From: Flavobacteriales bacterium
GTDB lineage: Bacteria; Bacteroidota; Bacteroidia; Flavobacteriales_D; Sanyastnellaceae
Assembly (NCBI GenBank): GCA_002683345.1
Contig: NYSX01000057.1
Location: forward strand, 1 to 32,024
DNA: 32,024 nt
Reading direction: 5' to 3'
In this document: one piece after another, positions 24,452 to 32,019 of the stretch
Position numbering within the stretch: position 1 is the stretch's first letter
Layout of the letters: the number at the start of each line of letters is the position of its first letter
Notes under the pieces: generated by a model
Databases searched by the model: none
Told to the model about the DNA's origin: nothing
The model's input: the letters and a program-made list of their open reading frames with translations, nothing else
Position numbers and translations under genes: made by a program

Positions 24452-26646
24452 CGCGACCCCTGACCGAGGGGCAAGTGGTTTTGGCCAAGTTCCTTGGTGC
24501 TTGGGCCGTGTCCATCGCCGCATTGTTGCCCACGCTGTCCTTCGTGCTCGTCGTGGGCATGTTGGGGCGACCTTCGTGGAATTTGGATTTGGGCGCCGTG
24601 TGGGGCTCGTATTTGGGCCTGATTGTTTTCTCAGGCGCCCTCACCGGCATTGGTGTGGTCGCGTCCAGCTGCACGATGCAGCCCCTCGTGGCCTTTTTGT
24701 CGGCCATGTTGACGTCCATCGTGGCGTACTTCGGATTCGGCGCCCTTGCGGATTTTGCGTGGCTGGGTTCGTGGGAGCATGCTTTCGTGCAGCTTGGCAT
24801 GGAGTCGCACTTCGACGCCATGAGCCACGGCCGTTTGGATTCGCGAGACGTCTTGTATTTCGTGGCTTGGATGGCGCTATCGGTGCTGGTGTCTCGATTT
24901 GTCTTGGCGCTGCGCAGGGGGCGTGTGCTCCGGGAAGGCACGGCCTTGATGCTCTCGACTGCGGTGTTGGGGGTGGTGATTGTGCTGAGCCAGTTGGTGC
25001 ACGGTGCCGTCGATTTGACAGCGGAAAAGCGGCACACTCTGGCGGAGGGCACGGTCGCCCTTTTGGAGGGATTGCAGGACGACGTGCTTGTGACGTGTTA
25101 CCTGACAGGGGAGTTGCCGCAAGAGTGGAAGCGTCTGGAATCGGAAGTCGAGTCCTTGTTGCAGCGCATGGCCCAAGCAAGTGGGGGGCGCCTGGCGTTT
25201 CAGTTCGTCGACATCTACGACATCGACGATGCCCAAACCATCGGCCAAAACGAGCAAGCCTTGTTCGAGCGGGGGTTGGAGTTCACGCGCATCGCGTTTG
25301 AAGACAACGGTCGCCAAGCCTTCCAGACCATTTGGCCGGGAGCCATGATTTCGTTCCGAGGCGAAGAGAGCCCCGTTCAGTTCTTCGGCAGCGAGATCCC
25401 GCAGGCGGACCAGGCCATGATTCAAGGATCGATCAACACCCTGGAATTCAACTTGGCGTCGGGCATCCGAAACAGCACGGCGTTTGAATCCAAGAGCATC
25501 GCCATTTTGGAGGGGCACGGCGAGCTGGAAGATTTGGCCATGATCGACTTGGTGTCGACCCTTGAAGAGGACCACCTCGTGGCCCGGGTGGAGCTGGACG
25601 GCCGTTTGAACGTGCTTTCCGAAAAGCTCGAAGGCATGCGCTATCGCACAAACCGGTACGACTTGCTCATCGTGGCCAAGCCGGACAGCGTGTTCCCGGA
25701 GAAGGACAAGGTGATTTTGGACCAATTCCTCATGAACGGGGGACGGATTCTGTGGATGGTGGACCCGGTGCTCACGGATTTGGACAGCTTGCGCCAAACC
25801 AAGGAGACCTTTGGGGTGGAAAACCAAATCGGCCTCTACGACCAGCTCTTCGATTACGGCGTGCGCTTGAATCGCAATCTGATCATCGACCCGCAATGCG
25901 CGCCCATTCTGCTCGATGCGGGCCCCATGGGCAACCAGCGCAACATGCAGCTGTTCAACTGGTATTTCGCCCCGTTGTCCATGCCGCTGGGGACGGGACA
26001 CCCCATCACCAACAATTTGGACCCCATCCACTTCGATTTTGTGTCGTCGATGGACTTGGTGAACACCCAAGAAGACGTGACGTCGACGATGTTGCTTACG
26101 TCCAGTGAACGGGCCAAGACGTACCGCGTCCCCGTTCGGATTTCGAGCGGCATTGTCGATTTGGATCCAGCTTACTTCGCGGAGGGAAACACCCCCAATG
26201 CGGGCTTTGCTGCGCTGTTGGAAGGGACGTTCCGTTCCCACTACGCACAAACCTTGCCCAGCGCCCTGCGCGACGATGCGGACTTCGCGTTCCGTGCGTC
26301 GAGTGCCCCCACAGCCATGGTGGTCATCTCCGACGGGGACGTGGCGCGAAACCGCTTCCGTTCGGACGGGCGCGTCTTGCCTTTGGGCTACGACCGATAC
26401 GCAAGACGGGTTGTGTACGACAACAAAGAGTTCTTGCTCAACGCCATCAATTACTTGCTCCAAGAAGACGCGCTCATCAGCGTCCGATCTCGAAGCATTC
26501 AACTTCGATCTCTTGACGACGCACGCATTCGGGCGGAACGCAGCGGATGGCAATTCGTGGCTGTGGGCATGCCGTTGCTCGTGGTGATGCTGTTGGCGGG
26601 CGCGGTGTTGACGACGCGTCGCCGGTTGTTTGGTCGAGCTGCTTAA
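24193..26646 (+). CDS. gldFG: Fused GldF-GldG: ABC-2 permease joined to GldG auxiliary domain
   Basis: GldF and GldG are the membrane parts of the Gld ABC exporter linked to gliding motility and the type 9 system in Bacteroidota; in the best-known members they are separate proteins. Here one 817-residue frame holds both. Residues 1 to about 250 are the permease: RALVLKEIRSFFSSLLGYTVV, then about six membrane segments, with the ABC-2 signature IPAITMRSFAEEHRAGTLELLLTRPL. A further membrane segment (about 253-273) leads into the GldG part, beginning VDLTAEKRHTLAEGTVALL, with the ABC-auxiliary-type domain (KSIAILEGHGELED, GGRILWMVDPV). A final membrane anchor lies near residues 787-806. The ATG at 24193 is preceded by TATCTTTG at 24174. 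The GldA ATPase is not in the window. Confidence 0.9.
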   Translation: MRALVLKEIRSFFSSLLGYTVVAVFLLFTSLFLWLFPGGWNILDGGMATLDPFFAMAPWVLMFLIPAITMRSFAEEHRAGTLELLLTRPLTEGQVVLAKFLGAWAVSIAALLPTLSFVLVVGMLGRPSWNLDLGAVWGSYLGLIVFSGALTGIGVVASSCTMQPLVAFLSAMLTSIVAYFGFGALADFAWLGSWEHAFVQLGMESHFDAMSHGRLDSRDVLYFVAWMALSVLVSRFVLALRRGRVLREGTALMLSTAVLGVVIVLSQLVHGAVDLTAEKRHTLAEGTVALLEGLQDDVLVTCYLTGELPQEWKRLESEVESLLQRMAQASGGRLAFQFVDIYDIDDAQTIGQNEQALFERGLEFTRIAFEDNGRQAFQTIWPGAMISFRGEESPVQFFGSEIPQADQAMIQGSINTLEFNLASGIRNSTAFESKSIAILEGHGELEDLAMIDLVSTLEEDHLVARVELDGRLNVLSEKLEGMRYRTNRYDLLIVAKPDSVFPEKDKVILDQFLMNGGRILWMVDPVLTDLDSLRQTKETFGVENQIGLYDQLFDYGVRLNRNLIIDPQCAPILLDAGPMGNQRNMQLFNWYFAPLSMPLGTGHPITNNLDPIHFDFVSSMDLVNTQEDVTSTMLLTSSERAKTYRVPVRISSGIVDLDPAYFAEGNTPNAGFAALLEGTFRSHYAQTLPSALRDDADFAFRASSAPTAMVVISDGDVARNRFRSDGRVLPLGYDRYARRVVYDNKEFLLNAINYLLQEDALISVRSRSIQLRSLDDARIRAERSGWQFVAVGMPLLVVMLLAGAVLTTRRRLFGRAA

Positions 26647-26657
26647 TCCCATTCCTC

Positions 26658-27725
26658 ATGCATTCAAATTTGCGCATCCTTTACATTCTCGTCGCCCTCA
26701 CCTTGGTGACCGCTGGCGTATGGTGGTTGCAGGGCAATCAGGGGCGCCTTGATCGCATTGAAGGGACGGACTTCGGCATTGTGGATACTTCGAAGGTGGA
26801 CAAAATCTTCATCGCCGACATGGACGGTGTGGAGGTGACGCTGACCCGTCCTGAACGCGGACGCCTTTGGGATGTGAACGGCAAATACAAAGCCCGCGAG
26901 GACGCAGTGAAGTTGTTGCTCAAGACGTTCCGACGGGCTGCTGTGCAAGGTCCGGTGGCCGAAGCCGCTCAGGAAAATGTGGTTCGTTTGATTGCCGCCC
27001 GAGGCAAGAAGGTGGAAATCTATCAGGGTGGGGACCAGCCGGTGAAGACGTGGTACGTCGGCACGGCGACCCCGAGCCACACGGGCACGTACATGGTCTT
27101 GGAAACCCCAGAGGGGCGAGGATCCGAACCCTACGTGGTTCACATGGAAGGGTTCACGGGGTATTTGAGCACACGCTTTTTCACGTCTGAACGGGAGTGG
27201 CGCTACACAGGCATCTTCGATCACCCCAAACGCACGCTGCGTGAAGTGGAAGCGCGCATCTTGGAAGAGGACGGCGAGTCTTACGCACTGACGGCCCAAG
27301 ACGACGGAGGGTTGGTGTTGTCGGATTTGGAAGGCAATCCATTGCCTTACAGCGACACCACGGGCGTGCAAGACCACTTCTTGCGGTTCAAGAAAGTCCA
27401 CCTCGAAACCTTCCGTTCGCGGCTGGACCCCCAAATGGAGGACAGTTTGAGAACGGCGTCGGCTGCGTTTGAGCTTTCGGCCGTGGGCAAGGATGGCAAG
27501 CGCGCCAACATCTACGTGCATTGGAAGCCGGGATCAGGTCAGCCCAACGACCTTGGCGTCGTGGAGGAACACGACATGGAGCAGTTGTACGGCGTCACGG
27601 ATGACGGCGAAGTCGTGTTGCTTCAACGGTTTGTGTTCGACCCGTTGATTCGCCCACTCAGCGAGCTGCAGAAGAATCCGATTCCACCTGTTGCGTCAGC
27701 TGGGCTGCCCATTCCGACCAACTGA
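26658..27725 (+). CDS. DUF4340 membrane-anchored protein
   Basis: 355 residues. Residues 5-22 are an N-terminal membrane anchor or uncleaved signal (LRILYILVALTLVTAGVWWL), and the rest is predicted outside the cytoplasm. VDKIFIADMDGVEVTLTRPERGRLWDVNGKYKAREDAVKLLLKTFR is the DUF4340-type start, where a sheet reads Thr/Asn-containing strands followed by a helix. The function is unknown. DUF4340 genes commonly accompany Gldg-family ABC exporters, and here the gene follows gldFG after 11 bases, so it probably belongs to the same transport complex (inference). Its last 68 bases overlap the 3' end of the converging glycosyltransferase gene. Confidence 0.83.
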   Translation: MHSNLRILYILVALTLVTAGVWWLQGNQGRLDRIEGTDFGIVDTSKVDKIFIADMDGVEVTLTRPERGRLWDVNGKYKAREDAVKLLLKTFRRAAVQGPVAEAAQENVVRLIAARGKKVEIYQGGDQPVKTWYVGTATPSHTGTYMVLETPEGRGSEPYVVHMEGFTGYLSTRFFTSEREWRYTGIFDHPKRTLREVEARILEEDGESYALTAQDDGGLVLSDLEGNPLPYSDTTGVQDHFLRFKKVHLETFRSRLDPQMEDSLRTASAAFELSAVGKDGKRANIYVHWKPGSGQPNDLGVVEEHDMEQLYGVTDDGEVVLLQRFVFDPLIRPLSELQKNPIPPVASAGLPIPTN

Positions 27726-28779
27726 GTCGCTTTTTGATCTGCTTGAAGGCGGCGTCGATGTCTGCGGACTGGGCCAGCCACGGTTTGGACATGGCCTCGG
27801 ACAAAGCCGAAATGTTGCTCGGCGGGACCAGGCGTCCCGTCAATTCGGGCACAATGCTGTTGGACAAGTCGCCCACATCCGAGGCGATGACTTTGCGTTC
27901 GTGATGCAGGGCAAGGGCCGTGACGCCACTCTGTGAGGCTTCAACATAGGGAAGGACAAGGTTGTCTGCTGCCGCAAAGTAGACGGGCACGTCTCGGTCG
28001 TCGATGAATTCATTGTGCACCACCACACGATTCTCCAAGCGGTGTTGGGCAATGAGCTTGGCATAAGGTTCCCACGAACCGTAGCATTCCCCGGCCACGA
28101 CCAACACGTGGTCTTTGGGCAATCTGGCCAGCGCTTCGAGAAGCACGTGCAAGCCTTTGTAGGGACGAATCAGCCCAAAAAACAAATGGACATGCGCCTT
28201 GTCGTCCAGGCCAAGTTTTCGTCGTGCTTCCTTTTGGCCCACGGCACTGGCGAGATGGTCGTACAAGGGATGAAACAAGGTGTGTGGATGCCAAGCTGAA
28301 AGGACTTCACTGACGGGCTGGCTCAGCGTCACCACGCCATCCACAGCCCTTAGGAAGCGCTCAGTCAACCGTCGATCCCAGCCACGCCCGTCGTGGGAGG
28401 AGGCGTTGTGCATCAATGCGAGCACCCGGCTGATGCCATGGCGCTTGGCTTCGCGCGCGACGCCGGTCAAAGCAGGGGCCAACGCCGCATGCCAAAACGG
28501 AAGAATCGCCACGTCGCTGTGGGCGGCCAATTGCCGTCCAGTTGCTTTCCAACTGAAAGGGTTCAGGCTGTCCAACGGAGCGGGCATGTCCACATCGCGA
28601 ATGGACGCACCAGGTTCCCATTGGGATGTGCCTGGAAACAACAAGGAGGGATACTGACGACGCCAAGTTAGGCAATGCACCTCGTGACCATGATCTTTCA
28701 AGGACCGCGCCATCGCCGCATTGAACTGGGCGATGCCGCCGCGGTAGGGAGGGAAGGTGGAAGCAATGCCCAAACGCAT
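27658..28779 (-). CDS. Glycosyltransferase family 4
   Basis: Retaining GT-B fold enzyme, 373 residues from the ATG at 28779; the open frame reaches 29061 but overlaps the divergent thiolase gene. The N-terminal half starts MRLGIASTFPPYRGGIAQFNAAMARSL, the acceptor-side GGI loop of GT4. The C-terminal half has HLFFGLIRPYKGLHVLLEAL (donor nucleotide-sugar binding), VLVVAGECYGSWEPY and LPYVEASQSGVTALALHHERKVIASDVG, with the Glu of the EX7E-like motif. Donor and acceptor are unknown. It could act in the same surface-glycan pathway as the flippase at 12539, though 14 kb apart. No promoter box is evident upstream. Confidence 0.88.
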   Translation of the reverse strand: MRLGIASTFPPYRGGIAQFNAAMARSLKDHGHEVHCLTWRRQYPSLLFPGTSQWEPGASIRDVDMPAPLDSLNPFSWKATGRQLAAHSDVAILPFWHAALAPALTGVAREAKRHGISRVLALMHNASSHDGRGWDRRLTERFLRAVDGVVTLSQPVSEVLSAWHPHTLFHPLYDHLASAVGQKEARRKLGLDDKAHVHLFFGLIRPYKGLHVLLEALARLPKDHVLVVAGECYGSWEPYAKLIAQHRLENRVVVHNEFIDDRDVPVYFAAADNLVLPYVEASQSGVTALALHHERKVIASDVGDLSNSIVPELTGRLVPPSNISALSEAMSKPWLAQSADIDAAFKQIKKRLSWSEWAAQLTQQVESDSSAAR

Positions 28780-28815
28780 GCTGCAATTTGGGGCAAGAAC
28801 AGGTCCGCACCAACC

Positions 28816-28823
28816 TATCTTCG
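28816..28823 (+). promoter_or_regulatory. Candidate -7 box, thiolase gene
   Basis: TATCTTCG, four bases before the ATG at 28828; one change from the consensus. Confidence 0.5.
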
Positions 28824-28827
28824 CTTC

Positions 28828-30039
28828 ATGAATGCCTATTTGGTTGACGGCGTGCGCACGCCGATTGGTTCGTTTGGGGGAACATTGTCTCCCGTTCGTA
28901 CAGATGATTTGGCGGCACATGCCCTGCGTTCCTTGATGGAACGCCACCCCAACCTGGACCCCATGACAATTGGCGATGTGCTGATGGGCTGTGCCAATCA
29001 GGCGGGAGAAGACAACCGAAATGTCGCGCGCATGGCCAGCCTGCTCGCGGGGTTGCCCCAAGAAGTCCCCGCGGAGACGATCAACCGCCTGTGTGCTTCA
29101 GGTCTGGCCGCGTCGGTGCACGCATCTCGCATGCTTAACATGGGCGATGCCCAGGTGGTGCTTGCGGGAGGTGTCGAGCACATGACGCGCGGGCCTTGGG
29201 TGCTGAGCAAGGCGTCCAAGCCATTTGGCCGCGACATGGAATTGCACGACACCAGCTTCGGCTGGCGGTTCGTCAATCCACGACTGGATGCGCTTTACGG
29301 AACCGAAGGCATGGGCCAAACGGCTGAGAACCTCGTGGATTTGCACCACATCAGCCGAGAAGACCAGGATGCGTTCGCGTACCGAAGCCAAATGAAGGCG
29401 GCTGCAGCCCAGAAGGAGGGACGCCTTGCTGAGGAGCTCGTGAGCGTGAGCATCCCCCAACGGAAGAAGGACCCCATCTCTTTTGAGGCTGACGAATTCA
29501 TCAAACCGGGCACCACGCCTGAGATCTTGGCCAAGTTGCGTCCCGCATTTCGCAAGGAAGGAGGCAGTGTCACGGCAGGAAATGCCAGCGGTCTGAATGA
29601 CGGTGCGGCTGCGCTGTTGTTGGCCAACGAAGAAGGGTTGAAATCACAAAGCCTGGAACCGTTGGCACGCATGGTTTCCTCTGCCGTCGTGGGGGTTCCG
29701 CCTCGCATCATGGGCATTGGGCCTGTGGAAGCCTCCAACCGCGCGCTTGCCAAAGCGGGCATTGGCTTTGACGACCTCGATGTGATTGAATTGAACGAGG
29801 CATTTGCGGCCCAAAGTTTGGCGTGCATTCGCAGTTGGAACTTGGCCGACGACGATGCCCGAATCAACCCCAACGGCGGTGCGATTGCCTTGGGTCACCC
29901 GTTGGGGATGACAGGTGCACGCATCTTGTTGGCTGCGGCACGTCAATTGCAGCGGACGGGTGGGAAGTATGGACTGGTGACGTTGTGCATTGGGGTGGGA
30001 CAAGGCTACGCAGCCGTCATCGAAAATGCCCAGCGCTAA
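28828..30039 (+). CDS. pcaF: 3-oxoadipyl-CoA-type thiolase
   Basis: Thiolytic cleavage of 3-oxoadipyl-CoA (and of 3-oxo-5,6-dehydrosuberyl-CoA in phenylacetate breakdown). The 403-residue protein has Cys89 in INRLCASGLAAS, the His block NPNGGAIALGHPLGMTGAR and the second Cys in GLVTLCIGVGQG. The stretch GCANQAGEDNRNVARMASLLAGLP and GWRFVNPRLDALYGTEGMGQTAENL are features I associate with the PcaF/PaaJ group rather than with general acetyl-CoA acetyltransferases. The frame is open 51 codons upstream, but the ATG at 28828 gives the normal N-terminus and is preceded at four bases by TATCTTCG. PaaY-like protein follows after four bases. Confidence 0.9.
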   Translation: MNAYLVDGVRTPIGSFGGTLSPVRTDDLAAHALRSLMERHPNLDPMTIGDVLMGCANQAGEDNRNVARMASLLAGLPQEVPAETINRLCASGLAASVHASRMLNMGDAQVVLAGGVEHMTRGPWVLSKASKPFGRDMELHDTSFGWRFVNPRLDALYGTEGMGQTAENLVDLHHISREDQDAFAYRSQMKAAAAQKEGRLAEELVSVSIPQRKKDPISFEADEFIKPGTTPEILAKLRPAFRKEGGSVTAGNASGLNDGAAALLLANEEGLKSQSLEPLARMVSSAVVGVPPRIMGIGPVEASNRALAKAGIGFDDLDVIELNEAFAAQSLACIRSWNLADDDARINPNGGAIALGHPLGMTGARILLAAARQLQRTGGKYGLVTLCIGVGQGYAAVIENAQR

Positions 30040-30043
30040 TCCC

Positions 30044-30646
30044 ATGGTGTACGCCTTTCGCAACATGGTGCCGGTGGTTCACCCGACGGCATTCGTTCAT
30101 CCTCAGGCCACGCTGATCGGTCATGTGACCGTGGGGCCAGATTGCTATGTGGGGCCGCATGCGGTGTTGCGCGGCGATTGGGGCAAAATTGAATTGGAAC
30201 GCGGCGTCAATGTGCAAGAGGGATGTGTCATTCACATGTTTCCAGGCACCACGGTTCACCTCGCAGAAGGAGCGCATGTGGGGCACGGAGCCATGGTGCA
30301 TGGCGCAACCTTGGGCAAGAACTGCATGATTGGCATGAATGCCGTCATCCTGGACGACGCGGTCATCGGGGAGGAGTGCATCGTGGGCGCTTTGGCCTTG
30401 ATCAAGGCGCGGTCGGTGTTCGAACCCAGAAGCCTGATCGTGGGACATCCTGCCGAAGTCAAAGGGCAAGTCAGCGACGCCATGGTGGCCCACAAGACCG
30501 AAGGCACGGCCCTGTACCAGCGCCTTCCGGCGGATTGCCATGACAGCTTGGTCGAAGTCGAGCCACTCGCAGAGGCACCTCAGGACCGTGTGGAGGATTT
30601 CCCCTCCTTTGAAACGTGGCAAAAGCGCAAGGACAAAACTTCCTGA
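30044..30646 (+). CDS. paaY: PaaY-like hexapeptide-repeat protein (gamma-carbonic anhydrase fold)
   Basis: Left-handed beta-helix protein of 200 residues. Hexapeptide repeats run through VHPQATLIGHVTVGPDCYVGPHAVLRGDWG, VNVQEGCVIHMFPG, HVGHGAMVHGATLGKNCMIGMNAVIL and EECIVGALALIK, with the three His that bind zinc in this fold. The C-terminal half (LIVGHPAEVKGQVSDAMVAHKTEGTALYQRLPADC...VEPLAE) resembles PaaY, a thioesterase that protects phenylacetate degradation. The start is likely the ATG at 30044; the ATG at 30026, inside the thiolase gene, is an alternative. Adjacent to the PcaF/PaaJ-type thiolase, it supports an aromatic acid catabolic role. CaiE-like or general carbonic-anhydrase-like function remains possible. 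Confidence 0.85.
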   Translation: MVYAFRNMVPVVHPTAFVHPQATLIGHVTVGPDCYVGPHAVLRGDWGKIELERGVNVQEGCVIHMFPGTTVHLAEGAHVGHGAMVHGATLGKNCMIGMNAVILDDAVIGEECIVGALALIKARSVFEPRSLIVGHPAEVKGQVSDAMVAHKTEGTALYQRLPADCHDSLVEVEPLAEAPQDRVEDFPSFETWQKRKDKTS

Positions 30647-30648
30647 CG

Positions 30649-31380
30649 GTGGGACGTTCTGGCCGAAGGATTCAGGAATTCAAGCAATTCCGCGTGCACG
30701 ACGATGCCTGTGGCATGAAAGTCGGAACGGATGCGCTGCTGTTGGGTTCCTGGGCCGGGACCACAAGCACAGAGGCTGGCCAATCCGTGCAACGCATCCT
30801 CGACATTGGAACGGGGTCTGGCGTGCTTGCCCTGATGTTGGCACAGCGCTTCCCAACGGCGTTAGTCGATGCGGTGGAACTCGAGCCCGAAGCCGCCCAA
30901 CAAGCCTCTGAAAACGTGGCTCAAAGCCCATTTTCGAATCGCATCCAAGTGCATCAGCGCGCAATACAAGGGTGGTCCAAAGAAGCGGACCTCATTGTGT
31001 GCAATCCCCCGTTTTTCCACAACCACCCCAAGAGCCAGGACCGCAAGCGCAATCTGGCCAGGCATGACGACACCTTGCCATTGCGCGTCTTGTTCAGCAC
31101 AGCTTCAGCCTGCCTACATGCACAAGGGAGCTTAGACCTAGTGTTTCCAGAGGATCGCGCTCAAGAAGTCGCAGAGGAGGCCCAAAAGCATGAATTCATC
31201 CTCCATGCAAAGGTTGAGCTGCGCGCCACGCCAGGACACGAAGTCATTCGAAGCCTTTGGTCATGGCGCAAAGCCGAGACCTCAGAGGTGCTTTTCAAGA
31301 CGTGGGACTTGGAAGCCCAAGCAGGGCAGGGGAAGTGGTCTGAAGCCGTGGCGTCGAGACTTGCGCCGTTTGTCGATTGA
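30649..31380 (+). CDS. trmN6: tRNA1(Val) adenine-37 N6-methyltransferase
   Basis: SAM-dependent methyltransferase that methylates A37 of a valine tRNA. The 243-residue protein begins close to FKQFRVHDDACGMKVGTDALLLGSWA, the characteristic TrmN6 N-terminus. SAM motif I is ILDIGTGSGVLALMLAQRF, VDAVELEPEAAQQASENV follows, and the catalytic NPPF motif is LIVCNPPFFHN. The start is uncertain: GTG at 30649 (two bases after the paaY stop) fits the family best, while GTG at 30616 adds 11 residues and overlaps paaY by 31 bases. The next gene converges with an 11-base gap. Confidence 0.9.
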   Translation: MGRSGRRIQEFKQFRVHDDACGMKVGTDALLLGSWAGTTSTEAGQSVQRILDIGTGSGVLALMLAQRFPTALVDAVELEPEAAQQASENVAQSPFSNRIQVHQRAIQGWSKEADLIVCNPPFFHNHPKSQDRKRNLARHDDTLPLRVLFSTASACLHAQGSLDLVFPEDRAQEVAEEAQKHEFILHAKVELRATPGHEVIRSLWSWRKAETSEVLFKTWDLEAQAGQGKWSEAVASRLAPFVD

Positions 31381-31391
31381 GTTGTGGGCTT

Positions 31392-31787
31392 TTAGCAGCC
31401 CAACACGCGACGCAATTTGGTCACCTGGGCCTCCCAGAGGTCCTTGGCATCTTCGACTTCATCGTCGTCGGCAAAGTCGGTGATCAAAAGAGAATTCTCG
31501 CCGGTGAGGTCGTCCACACGGATGCGCAATTCGAAGAAGGTGTCTTCGCCTTCTTCCTCGGCCTCGAGCCACCGGAACTTGACAAAGTCGTCTTTCTTTT
31601 TGCTGATCATGCGCGCAGACTCCTCGCTGCCATCCCAAAAGAAGATGTGAACGTCTTTCTTGATGTTGACGTCATCACAGAACCACTCGGCCAAGCCAGA
31701 AGGCGTGCTGATGCAGTTGTACAACACTCCTTTGGAGCTGTTCAAAGGGATTTCGAGTTGAAACTTCACTTTTTCGGCGGTAATCAT
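31392..31787 (-). CDS. START-like (SRPBCC/AHSA1-type) protein
   Basis: 131-residue helix-grip fold protein of the START-like group widespread in Bacteroidota; function unknown. MITAEKVKFQLEIPLNSS is the canonical N-terminus, then YNCISTPSGLAEWFCDDVN, FWDGSEESARMISKKKDDFVKFRWL and LITDFADDDEVEDAKDLWEAQVTKLRRVLGC. The earlier ATG at 31814 adds nine poorly conserved residues, so 31787 is preferred. The fold binds a hydrophobic ligand in its relatives. No clear promoter box was seen in the gap to the tRNA (about 158 bases). Confidence 0.9.
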   Translation of the reverse strand: MITAEKVKFQLEIPLNSSKGVLYNCISTPSGLAEWFCDDVNIKKDVHIFFWDGSEESARMISKKKDDFVKFRWLEAEEEGEDTFFELRIRVDDLTGENSLLITDFADDDEVEDAKDLWEAQVTKLRRVLGC

Positions 31788-31927
31788 GGTCGTTGAGTCA
31801 TTGGAATGAGGCATGCAAACCTCGCATCTTGGCGGAATAACCTTTAGAACCGCCCGAGGTTCACAAGATACGGCAGGATTTGTTGAATCGAGTCCATAAA
31901 AGAGTGTGAAATCAAGTCTAATCGTTA

Positions 31928-31935
31928 TACCTTCG
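31928..31935 (+). promoter_or_regulatory. Candidate -7 box, tRNA-Met
   Basis: TACCTTCG, ten bases before the first base of the tRNA. A start a few bases downstream would leave only a very short 5' extension for RNase P to remove. Confidence 0.5.
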
Positions 31936-31945
31936 CCGCCCGTTC

Positions 31946-32019
31946 GGCGGGGTAGCTCAGCTGGTTAGAGCGCAGGATTCATAATCCTGAGGTCGGGGGT
32001 TCGAGCCCCCCCCCCGCTA
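31946..32019 (+). tRNA. tRNA-Met (anticodon CAT)
   Basis: A 74-base cloverleaf ending at the discriminator A with no encoded CCA. The acceptor stem GGCGGGG/CCCCGCT pairs fully with one G-U at position 1-72. The D stem is GCTC/GAGC, the anticodon stem CAGGA/TCCTG with loop TTCATAA (anticodon at 31980-31982), and the T stem GGGGG/CCCCC with loop TTCGAGC. The Watson-Crick-type start and the stem pattern resemble elongator tRNA-Met rather than the initiator, which has an unpaired 1-72. A tRNA-Ile with lysidine-modified CAT cannot be excluded. A TACCTTCG box lies ten bases upstream. Downstream only five bases remain. Confidence 0.95.

Noticed and set aside
24877-26652. Minus-strand open frame of 591 codons opposite gldFG
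   Set aside because: It is antisense to a clear GldG domain, is His/Gln/Arg-rich, and has no promoter box or domain.
31385-31402. Inverted repeat TGGGCT/AGCCCA between the trmN6 and START-like gene stops, as a bidirectional terminator
   Set aside because: The stem is only six pairs with a six-base loop, there is no T-tract on either side, and it is partly coding. The evidence is too weak to call.
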